Below are positions 9,619 to 18,391 of a stretch of DNA of 64,000 bases, piece by piece (the first letter of the stretch is position 1; the number at the start of each line of letters is the position of its first letter). Source of the DNA: Rosettibacter sp964572725 (GTDB taxonomy: Bacteria > Bacteroidota > Ignavibacteria > Ignavibacteriales > Melioribacteraceae); contig CAZNFW010000009.1 of NCBI GenBank assembly GCA_964572725.1, positions 10,619 through 74,618 of the forward strand, in the 5' to 3' direction. Made by a program: the position numbers and the translations under genes. The notes beneath the pieces are model-generated. The model did no database searches, was not told the origin of the DNA, and saw only the letters and a list, made by a program, of their open reading frames with translations.

Positions 9619-11242
9619 TATAAATAACAAATTTTCCCTTTTTAATATTATCACCAGAGTTTACTACATAAAAATAAACTCCAGTTGTTAATTTTTTCAT
9701 TTCATTATCTCGTACATTCCATTTTATAACAGTTTTATCTGATGAATAAATTTTATGTTCACCTGAATAAATTAAATCCATATCCACTGAATAAACATAC
9801 AAATTTGTATAACCAGATTTAGTCCTTTCTGCAGGAAAATAAATATATTCATCGGTAGAATATCTGAATGGTTGTGGAAAAGCATAGTCAACTTCTTCTG
9901 TAATTATTTGTCCATCATTAATTAGTTTGTTATTCAAAACATTTGATTCAGTCAAAAGAAAAGAATAATCACATTCAATTCTGGAAAAATAATTATCAAT
10001 AATATGTTTGTAACCTGTTCCACCTTGATTAGCAAGAATATATTTTAATAATAACTTACTGGCAGGATTACTAATGCCCTGATTAATATCTGAATTCGAA
10101 ATTATTGAAACAAAAGTATCTGGAACTGATTTGGAATTGTCAATAAATGCAAGATAATTTGTAGAAACTGGTTCAGATGAAATATCTATTGAAGATGAAG
10201 GCGGAGTAAAATTAAGAGTCATAGAAGTTTTTATCAAAGGATAATTTTCTGCTTCCTTAAAATATTTATTTGGGATTGCCCTATAATTTGTGAAAAAAAT
10301 CCATTGTCCAAACAAAGCAAATTCATTTTTAAAAGATGAACCATATTCAGCAATAGCATCAGCTATAGCATTAAGTGCTCTTTCATCGGGCATAAATTCC
10401 CAGATTCTTTTAATTATATCAAATCCAAAACGTTCTTTCAAAAAGATATTCCAGATTGCAAGATTATAACCATCATTATAAGGAAATGCTCTTTGAGGAT
10501 TTCTAAAAAATGATGGCATATAAGCATAGTAATCATTAATGCTATCAAAAACAAATTCTTCCATTGCTGTAGAAGTAATTTCATGATAAAACTGGTCTTC
10601 ATTTCTATAAACATAATTACCAACCTGAATTGCATGATGAAGTTCATGTGCTACAGAGACTTTTGCTCCATCAATTCCTTTTGTGTAAGTATCAGAATAA
10701 TCATTATCAATCACAGTGTAGCTTGTATATTTTTCGTTGCCTATAGGAGTTTCAATTTCAGTGTATCCGTACAAGCCGCCGGAAAGATTCTGAATATAAA
10801 TATCATATTTATCATCTCCGCCTGCTCCAAAATCAGCTGGGGGTGGCGGATAATTCAAAATATTTACCTCATAATTATAAGCGGAATCTGCTGCAAGAGC
10901 TAATTCTTTCAAATCATATTTTGGTGAATGGTTGCCTGTCTTATTAAAATGTATTCTAATTTTACCAGAAGGTGTGACAATGCTTGTATCTGTAGCTGGT
11001 CTTGTTGCTAATTGAATTATTTTAATTCTTTCTTTTATTGTGAATTGATTGATATTTAATTTCACTGAATTTACAATTCCAAAACCGCATTTTGTATGCT
11101 GACTATCCGAATTAGCAACTACAAATTTTCTGTCACTTTGTATTCCCTTGATATATAAAAATTCAGAATAAAGAGAATCAAGGTTTTGTGCAATCAATAT
11201 ATTGACTAATATCAGATTTATTGCAATAAAAAGTTTTTTCAT
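9611..11242 (-). CDS. Secreted MXAN_6640-like putative metalloprotease with C-terminal sorting tail
   Basis: 543 aa. Signal peptide about 1-19 (ends IAQN). A zinc-protease motif AHELHHAIQ (His199, Glu200, His203) lies mid-protein, followed by a region of Phe/Tyr-rich helices as in MXAN_6640-type putative metalloproteases. The last 75 residues form a beta-rich tail (NLYVYSVDMDLIYSGEHKI ... GVYFYVV ... KKGKFVIY) typical of type IX secretion sorting domains in this lineage, so export through T9SS is inferred; a porQ gene lies at 16259. ATG overlaps the stop of the upstream gene by 1 nt. Substrate unknown. Confidence 0.8.
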   Translation of the reverse strand: MKKLFIAINLILVNILIAQNLDSLYSEFLYIKGIQSDRKFVVANSDSQHTKCGFGIVNSVKLNINQFTIKERIKIIQLATRPATDTSIVTPSGKIRIHFNKTGNHSPKYDLKELALAADSAYNYEVNILNYPPPPADFGAGGDDKYDIYIQNLSGGLYGYTEIETPIGNEKYTSYTVIDNDYSDTYTKGIDGAKVSVAHELHHAIQVGNYVYRNEDQFYHEITSTAMEEFVFDSINDYYAYMPSFFRNPQRAFPYNDGYNLAIWNIFLKERFGFDIIKRIWEFMPDERALNAIADAIAEYGSSFKNEFALFGQWIFFTNYRAIPNKYFKEAENYPLIKTSMTLNFTPPSSSIDISSEPVSTNYLAFIDNSKSVPDTFVSIISNSDINQGISNPASKLLLKYILANQGGTGYKHIIDNYFSRIECDYSFLLTESNVLNNKLINDGQIITEEVDYAFPQPFRYSTDEYIYFPAERTKSGYTNLYVYSVDMDLIYSGEHKIYSSDKTVIKWNVRDNEMKKLTTGVYFYVVNSGDNIKKGKFVIYND

Positions 11243-13332
11243 TATCGAATATTTTTAAACCTAATTAGATTATTTGATGAGTCTGTATAAACAATCATAT
11301 CACTATTATTTCTTAACTGAATTGCAATATAACTATTGATGTTTTTGTATTCAAAAACATTATCAATTTTATATGTTAAAAAGTCTTTAGCAAATGAAAT
11401 TCTTTTCATTATTCCCTTAATCTTATCATACAACAAAAAATTATTTGTACCATCATCAGATTCGTAAAAATTAAGATAATCTTTCGAATGCGAAAAATCA
11501 TTGAGCGTAATTGTTCTAAAATGACCTTTGAAAAAAACCGTTAAATATGTTTTATTGCTGTCGCTGATCAAACCAACAACAGGTTTTTCAATATTATTTT
11601 GACTGTTAAAACTTTGTATTTCTGCAGAGTAATATTGAGATTTATCGAGTACTGTTGCAAAAATATTTACAGGGCTTCCAGCTTTTTTATCATATAAAGA
11701 TTTGTTGAGATAGAAAACATTATTAAATCTTGTAAAGAAATAAATTTCTTTATTTACACTATAAGAAAGTGTAGCATCTTCAACATTACGAGAAATTTCT
11801 TGAAGACCTGATTTGACATACCTGAAATCCCTAAATTCAAAAGATTCAATAAAAAGAATGCCATCTTTTTTTGACAGAGCAAAAATTATCTGCTGGTTGT
11901 TTTGATTGGCACTAATAATTTTCAGTTCTAAAATATTTCCTTGTGCATATAAAATTCTTCTTGAGGTTTCATTTCTTTCAAAATTTATTTTTATTATTTC
12001 AATTACAGAATTATCAGTTGAATAAAAATAAAATGTTCTGCTTGTTTCGTCTGTTTCTTCAACAAATACTTTTTTATATGAATTAGATAGTGGAATTTTA
12101 TAATATCTTTCAAAATAATTTCCTCTTCCTCCAAGCAGAACATTTAAGCTCAATTCTTCTTCATCCAGAAAAAACAATCCTCGCATTGTTTGATACATAT
12201 AACTAAAACTTCCTATAGTTCCTGATTTTGATTGAATGGAAACTGCTAAATCATTATTGAGAGAAATAACTTTGTCAATTAAATAAACTTTTCCATATTG
12301 GTCTAAAACTACAAGTTTTCTTCCGCCACGGTCTACATACCCTTCAAAATCAATAATACCTTTTCTCTTTAAATAAAGAACAGGATAATAAAAAATTTCT
12401 GTATTCATTGCATAAATAATGTAAAGACTTCCAGAATCTCTGTTGATAAAAGCAATATCGTTATAACCATCCGCATTAAAATCAAAGATTATATATTTAT
12501 CAGGATAAACAGGCGTATTGATAAAAATTTTTCTATTGAAAGAAGAAACAGAATCCCCTTTAAGAATTACGAATTGATTTCCATCAACAAACATCAAATC
12601 ATTAAATCCATCTGAATTCACATCAGCAGCTTTCAACTGTTTAATATCAGTAAAAACATTTAATATTCTGCTTTCCTTAAAATCTCCAGCTCTATTATTG
12701 TAAAAAAAGATTATGGAATTAGTAAACAAATCAACTGCAGCAATATCATTAAAACCATCATAATCAAGGTCAATAAATGATGCATAAGAAAAGATTCTGC
12801 TGGTATTAATTTTCTTTTCGGTCAAAAATTTTCTTGATTCATTAAAAATTGATAATCCTTCATAAGCACTGCCATAAATTAATATTTCAGAATTTCCATC
12901 ATTATCTATGTCCTGCAAATCAAAATCAGAAGCAAATCCTCCCAATTTCACTTTTGAATTAATGAACATATTTCCAGAAGAAGAAAAAGAACAAATTCCA
13001 AGTAAGCGCTCTTTTCTTGAAAAGAAAACATACTTTTTTGCAGCTCTGGTTTGTGAGCTTTTTAGTTTTAAATCATGTAGAAAAAAATTAGAAAATCTTT
13101 CTGATGGGTTTGAAAATTTTTCTTTAGACCAGAGTTGAACACTATAATTTTTGCTTTGGTTTGAAAATGTAATTAAATCACGCCATCCATCATTATTTAC
13201 ATCTACAGCAAAAATATTTGTAGCACTGGTTTTTGTAGAAAATTCACGAAATCTGCAAAAACCATTTAAAGGAATTTGAGCATAAATATTAAGTGAAATA
13301 AATAAAAATAATAAGGCAACTTTACCCTGCAT
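11242..13332 (-). CDS. Secreted FG-GAP/VCBS-repeat protein
   Basis: About 696 aa. Signal peptide at the chosen N-terminus (MQGKVALLFLFISLNIYAQ). At least five repeats of the FG-GAP/VCBS calcium-binding pattern, D-x-N-x-D-G-x-x-D, are visible (VDVNNDGWRDL, QDIDNDGNSEI, IDLDYDGFNDI, ADVNSDGFNDL, FDFNADGYNDI), suggesting an N-terminal beta-propeller. The C-terminal half has no recognisable domain and no sorting tail. The longest frame opens at 13407, but ATG 13332 starts directly with the signal peptide and overlaps the thioesterase stop (ATGCAGGGTAA), so I use it. Role unknown; possibly an adhesin or a partner of the metalloprotease encoded next. Confidence 0.8.
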   Translation of the reverse strand: MQGKVALLFLFISLNIYAQIPLNGFCRFREFSTKTSATNIFAVDVNNDGWRDLITFSNQSKNYSVQLWSKEKFSNPSERFSNFFLHDLKLKSSQTRAAKKYVFFSRKERLLGICSFSSSGNMFINSKVKLGGFASDFDLQDIDNDGNSEILIYGSAYEGLSIFNESRKFLTEKKINTSRIFSYASFIDLDYDGFNDIAAVDLFTNSIIFFYNNRAGDFKESRILNVFTDIKQLKAADVNSDGFNDLMFVDGNQFVILKGDSVSSFNRKIFINTPVYPDKYIIFDFNADGYNDIAFINRDSGSLYIIYAMNTEIFYYPVLYLKRKGIIDFEGYVDRGGRKLVVLDQYGKVYLIDKVISLNNDLAVSIQSKSGTIGSFSYMYQTMRGLFFLDEEELSLNVLLGGRGNYFERYYKIPLSNSYKKVFVEETDETSRTFYFYSTDNSVIEIIKINFERNETSRRILYAQGNILELKIISANQNNQQIIFALSKKDGILFIESFEFRDFRYVKSGLQEISRNVEDATLSYSVNKEIYFFTRFNNVFYLNKSLYDKKAGSPVNIFATVLDKSQYYSAEIQSFNSQNNIEKPVVGLISDSNKTYLTVFFKGHFRTITLNDFSHSKDYLNFYESDDGTNNFLLYDKIKGIMKRISFAKDFLTYKIDNVFEYKNINSYIAIQLRNNSDMIVYTDSSNNLIRFKNIR

Positions 13333-13798
13333 TAAGTCTCTTTTGTCTTCTTTGCAGTGCTTCTTCAAATCTTCTTTTTTCATCTTCAGTTTCTGGAATA
13401 ATTTCAAAAGTTTCTACTGGTTTACCATTTTCATCAACACTTACAAATGTTAAGAAAGCAGAATTAGTATGAACTCGTGTGCCCTCTGTGTGCGATTCTG
13501 CATAAACTTCTACTTCTACTTCCATTGAAGTTCTAAATGCTCGATTAACTCGTGCAGTTATGGTTACAACATTTCCAACTTTAATTGGGTGATGAAAATC
13601 AATTTTATCTACCGAAGCAGTTACACAAACTCGTTGAGAATGTTTTGATGCCGCAAGTGCTGCACAAATATCAATCCACTGCATTAATTGTCCACCAAGC
13701 AAATTTCCAAGCTGATTTGTATGATTAGGCAGTACAAGCTCTGTCATTGTAACAATGGATTCTTTTACACTTTTACTTTTTCTCTGTTGTGAGTTCAT
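13322..13798 (-). CDS. Acyl-CoA thioesterase, hotdog fold
   Basis: 158 aa. The sequence matches the YciA/BACH type of acyl-CoA thioesterase: MTELVLPNHTNQLGNLLGGQLMQWID with the catalytic Asn and Asp region, CVTASVDKIDFHHPIKVG, and a C-terminal charged helix. It hydrolyses acyl-CoA to free acid and CoA in the cytoplasm; chain length preference cannot be read. The start is uncertain: ATG 13798 overlaps bamD by 26 nt, and an in-frame ATG at 13747 begins the conserved part. It lies in a tightly overlapping run from bamD to the ABC ATPase. Confidence 0.9.
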   Translation of the reverse strand: MNSQQRKSKSVKESIVTMTELVLPNHTNQLGNLLGGQLMQWIDICAALAASKHSQRVCVTASVDKIDFHHPIKVGNVVTITARVNRAFRTSMEVEVEVYAESHTEGTRVHTNSAFLTFVSVDENGKPVETFEIIPETEDEKRRFEEALQRRQKRLNAG

Positions 13799-14546
13799 TT
13801 TGTTTGTTGGTTAATTCTGTTTCTAACTTTCTTATTTCATCAGCATTTACATCATTTGGATATCTGCTTAAAAAAATACTTATATCTGCAAGTGCATCAT
13901 TTATTAATCCCTTTCTAATTTCTACTTTAATTTTATTATACAATGCCATTGGAGCATATTTTGTATCATGATATGTTTCAAAAACCTGTTGGTAATATTT
14001 CATTGCTGCTCTGTCATATTCCATTTTTTCATAAATCATTGCACTTTGAAAATCTTTCTGAGCAAGCTTATCATTTAATTCTTTTATTTTTCTTTCAGCT
14101 TCTTCTACTTTTGGATTTGATGGAAAAATATCAATAAATGCTTGAAATTCTTCAATTGCTTTTTTTGTATAAGATTGGTCAAGCTGATATGGCGGTGATA
14201 ATTTATAATAAGATTCAGCCAGCATAAATTGAGCATCAGGCACATAAGGACTTGTAGCATAATTTTGAATCAACTTGCTAAATTCATAAGCTGCGAGCAA
14301 ATATTGTTCTTTTTTGAAATATGTCATACCGAGATAATATTGAGCATCATCATTAATTGTGCTGCCAGTAAATTGCATTAATATATTCTGGAACTCAATT
14401 ACAGCTTGTTCATAATCTTCTTTGTTATAAAGTTCTAAAGCATACTTAAAATATTCTTCTGCATTAAACTTAGAAGTATCAACAGTTCCAGAACATGCTA
14501 CGATTAAAAAAACTGTAATAGAAATATAAAATATTTTTCTTATCAA
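13773..14546 (-). CDS. bamD: Outer membrane assembly lipoprotein BamD
   Basis: 257 aa TPR lipoprotein of the beta-barrel assembly machinery. N-terminal lipoprotein signal with lipobox LIVAC (Cys18), then TPR-like helices: YFKYALELYNKEDYEQAVIEF, DDAQYYLGMTYFKKEQYLLA, YVPDAQFMLAESYYKLSPPY, matching the BamD/YfiO order and length. It would sit on the periplasmic face of the outer membrane and help BamA insert barrels. The start codon is TTG: no ATG precedes the signal peptide, and GGAG lies 5 nt upstream of this TTG, which decides the start. First gene of the overlapping minus-strand run down to 8971. Confidence 0.92.
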   Translation of the reverse strand: MIRKIFYISITVFLIVACSGTVDTSKFNAEEYFKYALELYNKEDYEQAVIEFQNILMQFTGSTINDDAQYYLGMTYFKKEQYLLAAYEFSKLIQNYATSPYVPDAQFMLAESYYKLSPPYQLDQSYTKKAIEEFQAFIDIFPSNPKVEEAERKIKELNDKLAQKDFQSAMIYEKMEYDRAAMKYYQQVFETYHDTKYAPMALYNKIKVEIRKGLINDALADISIFLSRYPNDVNADEIRKLETELTNKQNELTTEKK

Positions 14547-14618
14547 GATATCTCCGAATTTTAAATTGATTCAACAGTAAAGATAATTAAATCATTTATG
14601 CTAAAAAAATCAGAAAGA

Positions 14619-15203
14619 TTATTTGCTTCTTACTGTAAAAAATAGAATTACTGTTGATATTAAAACACCAACAATTATTACAGGTTGAATTAAATTTTTT
14701 AATACTGGCAGTTCGGGAATTTTTCCCTGAGTAAATTTCAAGTTACTGTTCTCGAGTGATTCTAAATCATTGTATTTAATTGTATCTGAATAATTATAAT
14801 AAAATTTATGCGGCTTTTTTGATTTATTAATAAAAATTGCTGAGCCACTTATAGAAATTTCTCTAATCAGTTCGTCATCACTAAAAAAATTTATTTGATT
14901 AATATTCTTATATCTAACATTAACATCGGTTAATACATAAATTAAATTAAATTCAGAAGACTCTTTCAATAAATTAAATCCATTACTTAAAAATGAATTT
15001 ATAATGTATGGCTTTAATTGTTCGTATGAAGAGGGTAAAATAATATCAAGATTAATTGCATCATCATTTTTATTCAACAAAGAATCTATACTTTTTACAG
15101 AACGATTAATTAATTGATAACATATTTCAAGATTTGTTTGAGAAATCAATACTGAATAATTAATAAAAAAAAATCCTAACAGCGTCAGATATTTTATTTT
15201 CAT
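14619..15203 (-). CDS. Hypothetical exported protein with C-terminal membrane anchor
   Basis: 194 aa, not recognised. An N-terminal signal peptide (about 1-22, ending SVLISQT) and a hydrophobic C-terminal segment (about 170-190, PVIIVGVLISTVILFF) followed by VRSK indicate a periplasmic domain anchored in the inner membrane. The central part has alternating hydrophobic strands and no Cys or obvious catalytic motif. The start at 15203 has no good Shine-Dalgarno. It lies between htpX and bamD on the same strand, 58 nt after htpX and 72 nt before bamD, so it may share a transcript with either. Confidence 0.65.
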   Translation of the reverse strand: MKIKYLTLLGFFFINYSVLISQTNLEICYQLINRSVKSIDSLLNKNDDAINLDIILPSSYEQLKPYIINSFLSNGFNLLKESSEFNLIYVLTDVNVRYKNINQINFFSDDELIREISISGSAIFINKSKKPHKFYYNYSDTIKYNDLESLENSNLKFTQGKIPELPVLKNLIQPVIIVGVLISTVILFFTVRSK

Positions 15204-15261
15204 TAAAGTACGATTTAATTATATAAAATAATCAAGATTAATTTATACAAAAAACTTACAT

Positions 15262-16116
15262 TTATCTTCTACCGCTCGCAATTTCTTTGAGTCTTGCAAT
15301 TCTTTCTTCAACTGGCGGGTGAGTAGAAAACAATTTAACAAAAGATTTTCCGCTCAAAGGATTTACAATAAACATGTGTGCAGACGAAGCACCAGCATTA
15401 GGCATTGGAATCATTTCATTTGCCTGAGATAATTTATTCAGTGCAGAAGCCAAACCAAGAGGTTTTCCAGAAATTAATGCGCCGCCTTCATCCGCCATAA
15501 ACTCACGCGAACGTGAAATTGCAAGCTGAATCAGCATAGCAGCAATTGGTGCAATTATAATTAAAGCTAATTCATAAAAAATGTTGCCATTATCCCTGTC
15601 ATCTCTGCTGCTTCCTCCAAACATTGCAGCCCATCCTGCCATACGAGCAATAAATGTTATTGTTCCAACCAGTGTTGCAGCTATCGTGCTTACAAGAATA
15701 TCTCTGTTTTTTATATGTGTTAATTCATGAGCAATAACACCTTCAAGTTCATCACTATTTAAAATTCTCATTATGCTTGTTGTTACAGCTACTGCTCCAT
15801 TTTGCGGATTGCGGCCTGTTGCAAACGCATTTGGAGTGGGGCTGTCAATCACATAAACTTTCGGCATAGGCAATCCAGCTTTTGATGAGAGTTTTTCTAC
15901 TATATTAAATAACTCTGGAAATTCACTTCTTGTAACTTCCTGTGCTCTGTACATTGCTAATACAATTTTATCGGAAAACCAGTACGAACCAAAGTTTAAT
16001 GCGAGTGAAATTATAAATGCAATCATCATTCCTGATTGACCGCCAACTAAATTTCCAACTAAAATAAATAATACCATCATTGCGGTCATTAAAATTACAG
16101 TTTTTACACTGTTCAT
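15262..16116 (-). CDS. htpX: Membrane zinc metalloprotease HtpX
   Basis: 284 aa M48-family membrane protease involved in quality control of inner membrane proteins. Two N-terminal membrane segments (about 7-24 and 29-47), the zinc motif AHELTH (His130, Glu131, His134), two further membrane segments after it, and the third ligand region REFMADEGGAL. The C-terminus has the family pattern STHPPVEERIARLKEIA. Length is normal. SD GGAGACG directly before the ATG. Transcribed divergently from porQ across a 142-nt gap. Stress regulation is usual for the family; nothing specific is seen here. Confidence 0.96.
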   Translation of the reverse strand: MNSVKTVILMTAMMVLFILVGNLVGGQSGMMIAFIISLALNFGSYWFSDKIVLAMYRAQEVTRSEFPELFNIVEKLSSKAGLPMPKVYVIDSPTPNAFATGRNPQNGAVAVTTSIMRILNSDELEGVIAHELTHIKNRDILVSTIAATLVGTITFIARMAGWAAMFGGSSRDDRDNGNIFYELALIIIAPIAAMLIQLAISRSREFMADEGGALISGKPLGLASALNKLSQANEMIPMPNAGASSAHMFIVNPLSGKSFVKLFSTHPPVEERIARLKEIASGRR

Positions 16117-16258
16117 ATCGTCTCCTATTTTATATAATAAAATTTGCTTTATCTAACAGAATTAGATTTCTTATTGTTCCGCAGGATTCAAAAAGTTTAC
16201 AATCACCTTGCCTTTATAAATGAATATCTTTAAAATCGTGCATCAAAAATAGAGAATT

Positions 16259-17188
16259 ATGACAAAAGCAAAAATAATATTTGTATTTCTTTTAACAACA
16301 ACTATTTCTTTCTCACAAAGCGTTTATAAATTCTTAGAACTTGATTTAAGTCCCCGCGCTGCTGCACTTGCAGGAAGTTTTGTTGCCAACAACGATGACC
16401 CAAATGTTGTCTTTTATAATCCTGCTGGAATAAATTATTTAGAAAATAATCAATCCTCATTTTCATTTTTGAAACATCTTATGGATATTAATTCTGCCTC
16501 ATTTGTCTATACAAAAGAATTTGAAAATATCGGGAAATTTAGTGCTGCTGTCAAATACATTAATTATGGTAATTTTACAAAGGCTGACCCTTTTGGATTA
16601 AAACTTGGTCATTTTGGAGCTGGTGATGCTGCATTATTAATCGGTTACGGAAATCATCTTGATAAAAATTTTTACTATGGAATTAACCTAAAATTTATTT
16701 ACTCTGGAATTGACAATTATTCTTCTACTGCAGCTGCCGTTGACTTAGGATTGCATTATGAAATTCCAGAACATTTGTGGAATTTTGGTTTTTCAATTTT
16801 GAATCTCGGCACTCAGTTAAATTCTTATTTTAACACGAAAGAAGATTTACCATTAGACATTAGACTTGGATTCTCCAAACGACTTGCAAGAGTACCTTTA
16901 AGATTCTACTGGTCTTTTAATAATCTTAATGAAAAACAGGACAACTTTTTTTCTCGTTTCAAGCAAATAACATTTGGAAGTGAAATACAACTTGGGCAGA
17001 GTTTTAAACTGCGCATTGGTTACGACAGCGAAAAAAGAAGAGAACTAAAAATTGGCACAACAGCTGGTTTAGCAGGATTTAATATTGGTTTTGGATTCAA
17101 AGCTTCGAGTTATAATATTGATTATGCATATTCTTCGTTAGGTTCAATTGGGTCACTTCACAGATTTGGAATAACAACAAAATTATAA
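16259..17188 (+). CDS. porQ: Type IX secretion system protein PorQ
   Basis: 309 aa outer membrane protein. Signal peptide about 1-19 (ends SFSQ), then the PorV/PorQ-family N-terminus YKFLELDLSPRAAALAGSFVANNDDPNVVFYNPAGINY and repeated beta strands ending in GITTKL. The sequence fits PorQ better than PorV because of the short length and the NYGNFTKADPFG segment followed by FGAGDAA. In T9SS, PorQ acts at the outer membrane with PorZ in the attachment complex. Client-type C-terminal tails are present in this window at 9611-11242 and 42375-45950. It ends 4 nt before the convergent TPR gene. Confidence 0.85.
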   Translation: MTKAKIIFVFLLTTTISFSQSVYKFLELDLSPRAAALAGSFVANNDDPNVVFYNPAGINYLENNQSSFSFLKHLMDINSASFVYTKEFENIGKFSAAVKYINYGNFTKADPFGLKLGHFGAGDAALLIGYGNHLDKNFYYGINLKFIYSGIDNYSSTAAAVDLGLHYEIPEHLWNFGFSILNLGTQLNSYFNTKEDLPLDIRLGFSKRLARVPLRFYWSFNNLNEKQDNFFSRFKQITFGSEIQLGQSFKLRIGYDSEKRRELKIGTTAGLAGFNIGFGFKASSYNIDYAYSSLGSIGSLHRFGITTKL

Positions 17189-17192
17189 TTTC

Positions 17193-18335
17193 CTATTTTC
17201 TGTACGGGACTTTTAGATACATTCTTGCAAGTTCATGGGAATTATTTCTATCTCTCATTTTAAGCACTTCATTATAATACTTAATTGCTTTTTCTCTCTG
17301 TCCCTTCTGGTCATACAACATTGCAAGATATAGAACTGTATTAATTAAAAATCCAGATTCAGTTTTTTTATCAATTTCTCTTGAAAGTTTTTCACATATT
17401 TCAAAATAATATATTGCAGAATCTATTTTTTCACTTATTTTATAATCCATTCCGAGATAATAACTTGCCTCTCGTTTGAATCGCTTGTTATAACCCGGAT
17501 AACCTTTCTCACATTTTTTATATATATCTCTAAAAATTTTTGCTGCAGTTCTGTAATCATTTTCTTTAACAAAAGTTAAACCATAATATTTTTGAAAGTT
17601 AGGATTATTTGGAAAATCTGAAAGAAGAAGTCTACCCCATTTTCGTGCTTCATCCATATCATCTTCAAATTGAAAATTAAGTGTCATTAAAAAATATCTT
17701 GATTCTATTCTTGCATATCTTCCATTCCATGCAACATTTTCAAGTTCTTTTAATCCTCTTTTCTTATCACCTTGAGGGAAAAAAATCATGAAAGGTTTAA
17801 CAGCTGGATATCTTTGTGGAATTACCTCAGCATAATAATGATAAATACCAAAACCAAGTTGAACATCTACATTTTTGGGGTCTGCTTTATATGCTCTGTA
17901 AACAAGGTCTAAACCCTCTTTTCCATCCAGAGCAGCTTTAATCCAGTTTTCACGAATTCCAAGTAATCTACCTCTAAAACCTATAGAGCCGCCTTTGAAA
18001 AAGATAGCATCAATATTTTTTGGATTTTTATCAAGTATTTTATCGCACATATCAATTACTTCTTGCAACTGGTCATAAAATTTTTGGTCTAAGCTTTCAT
18101 CTTCTAAATCAAGCAATATACGCCACCATGTAATCATAGCTTTGAAAAATTTTCCCGAGGGATGATTTGGGTATTCTTTAATTACAATATCAAATGTCTT
18201 TTCTGCTTTATCGAATTCAATACCATAAATTTGATTTACCCCTGCTTTGACTAAAGAATCGTGGCGAACCCAATCATAATTTTGAGCATAAATTAATGAG
18301 GCTAAAAAAAAGAGAAGGCAAATTTTAGTTTTCAT
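17193..18335 (-). CDS. Exported TPR-repeat protein
   Basis: About 380 aa. Signal peptide MKTKICLLFFLASLIYAQ at the chosen start; an upstream in-frame ATG at 18356 would add seven polar residues before it and neither has a strong SD. TPR motifs at several places (AEKTFDIVIKEYPNHPSGKFF, YRTAAKIFRDIYKKCEKGYP, REKAIKYYNEVLKMRDRN) indicate a helical scaffold, probably periplasmic. No enzymatic domain seen. Similar tetratricopeptide proteins are frequent in this lineage without known function. Confidence 0.78.
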   Translation of the reverse strand: MKTKICLLFFLASLIYAQNYDWVRHDSLVKAGVNQIYGIEFDKAEKTFDIVIKEYPNHPSGKFFKAMITWWRILLDLEDESLDQKFYDQLQEVIDMCDKILDKNPKNIDAIFFKGGSIGFRGRLLGIRENWIKAALDGKEGLDLVYRAYKADPKNVDVQLGFGIYHYYAEVIPQRYPAVKPFMIFFPQGDKKRGLKELENVAWNGRYARIESRYFLMTLNFQFEDDMDEARKWGRLLLSDFPNNPNFQKYYGLTFVKENDYRTAAKIFRDIYKKCEKGYPGYNKRFKREASYYLGMDYKISEKIDSAIYYFEICEKLSREIDKKTESGFLINTVLYLAMLYDQKGQREKAIKYYNEVLKMRDRNNSHELARMYLKVPYRK

Positions 18336-18391
18336 ACATCTATAAAAATTGTGCAATCATTCAACAATTAAATATGCAATAGGTTCTAAAT

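Noticed and set aside
9619..9654. Upstream ATG of the ABC ATPase gene
   Set aside because: Would extend into the metalloprotease gene with residues not seen in the family; the ATGACTGA overlap start is better.
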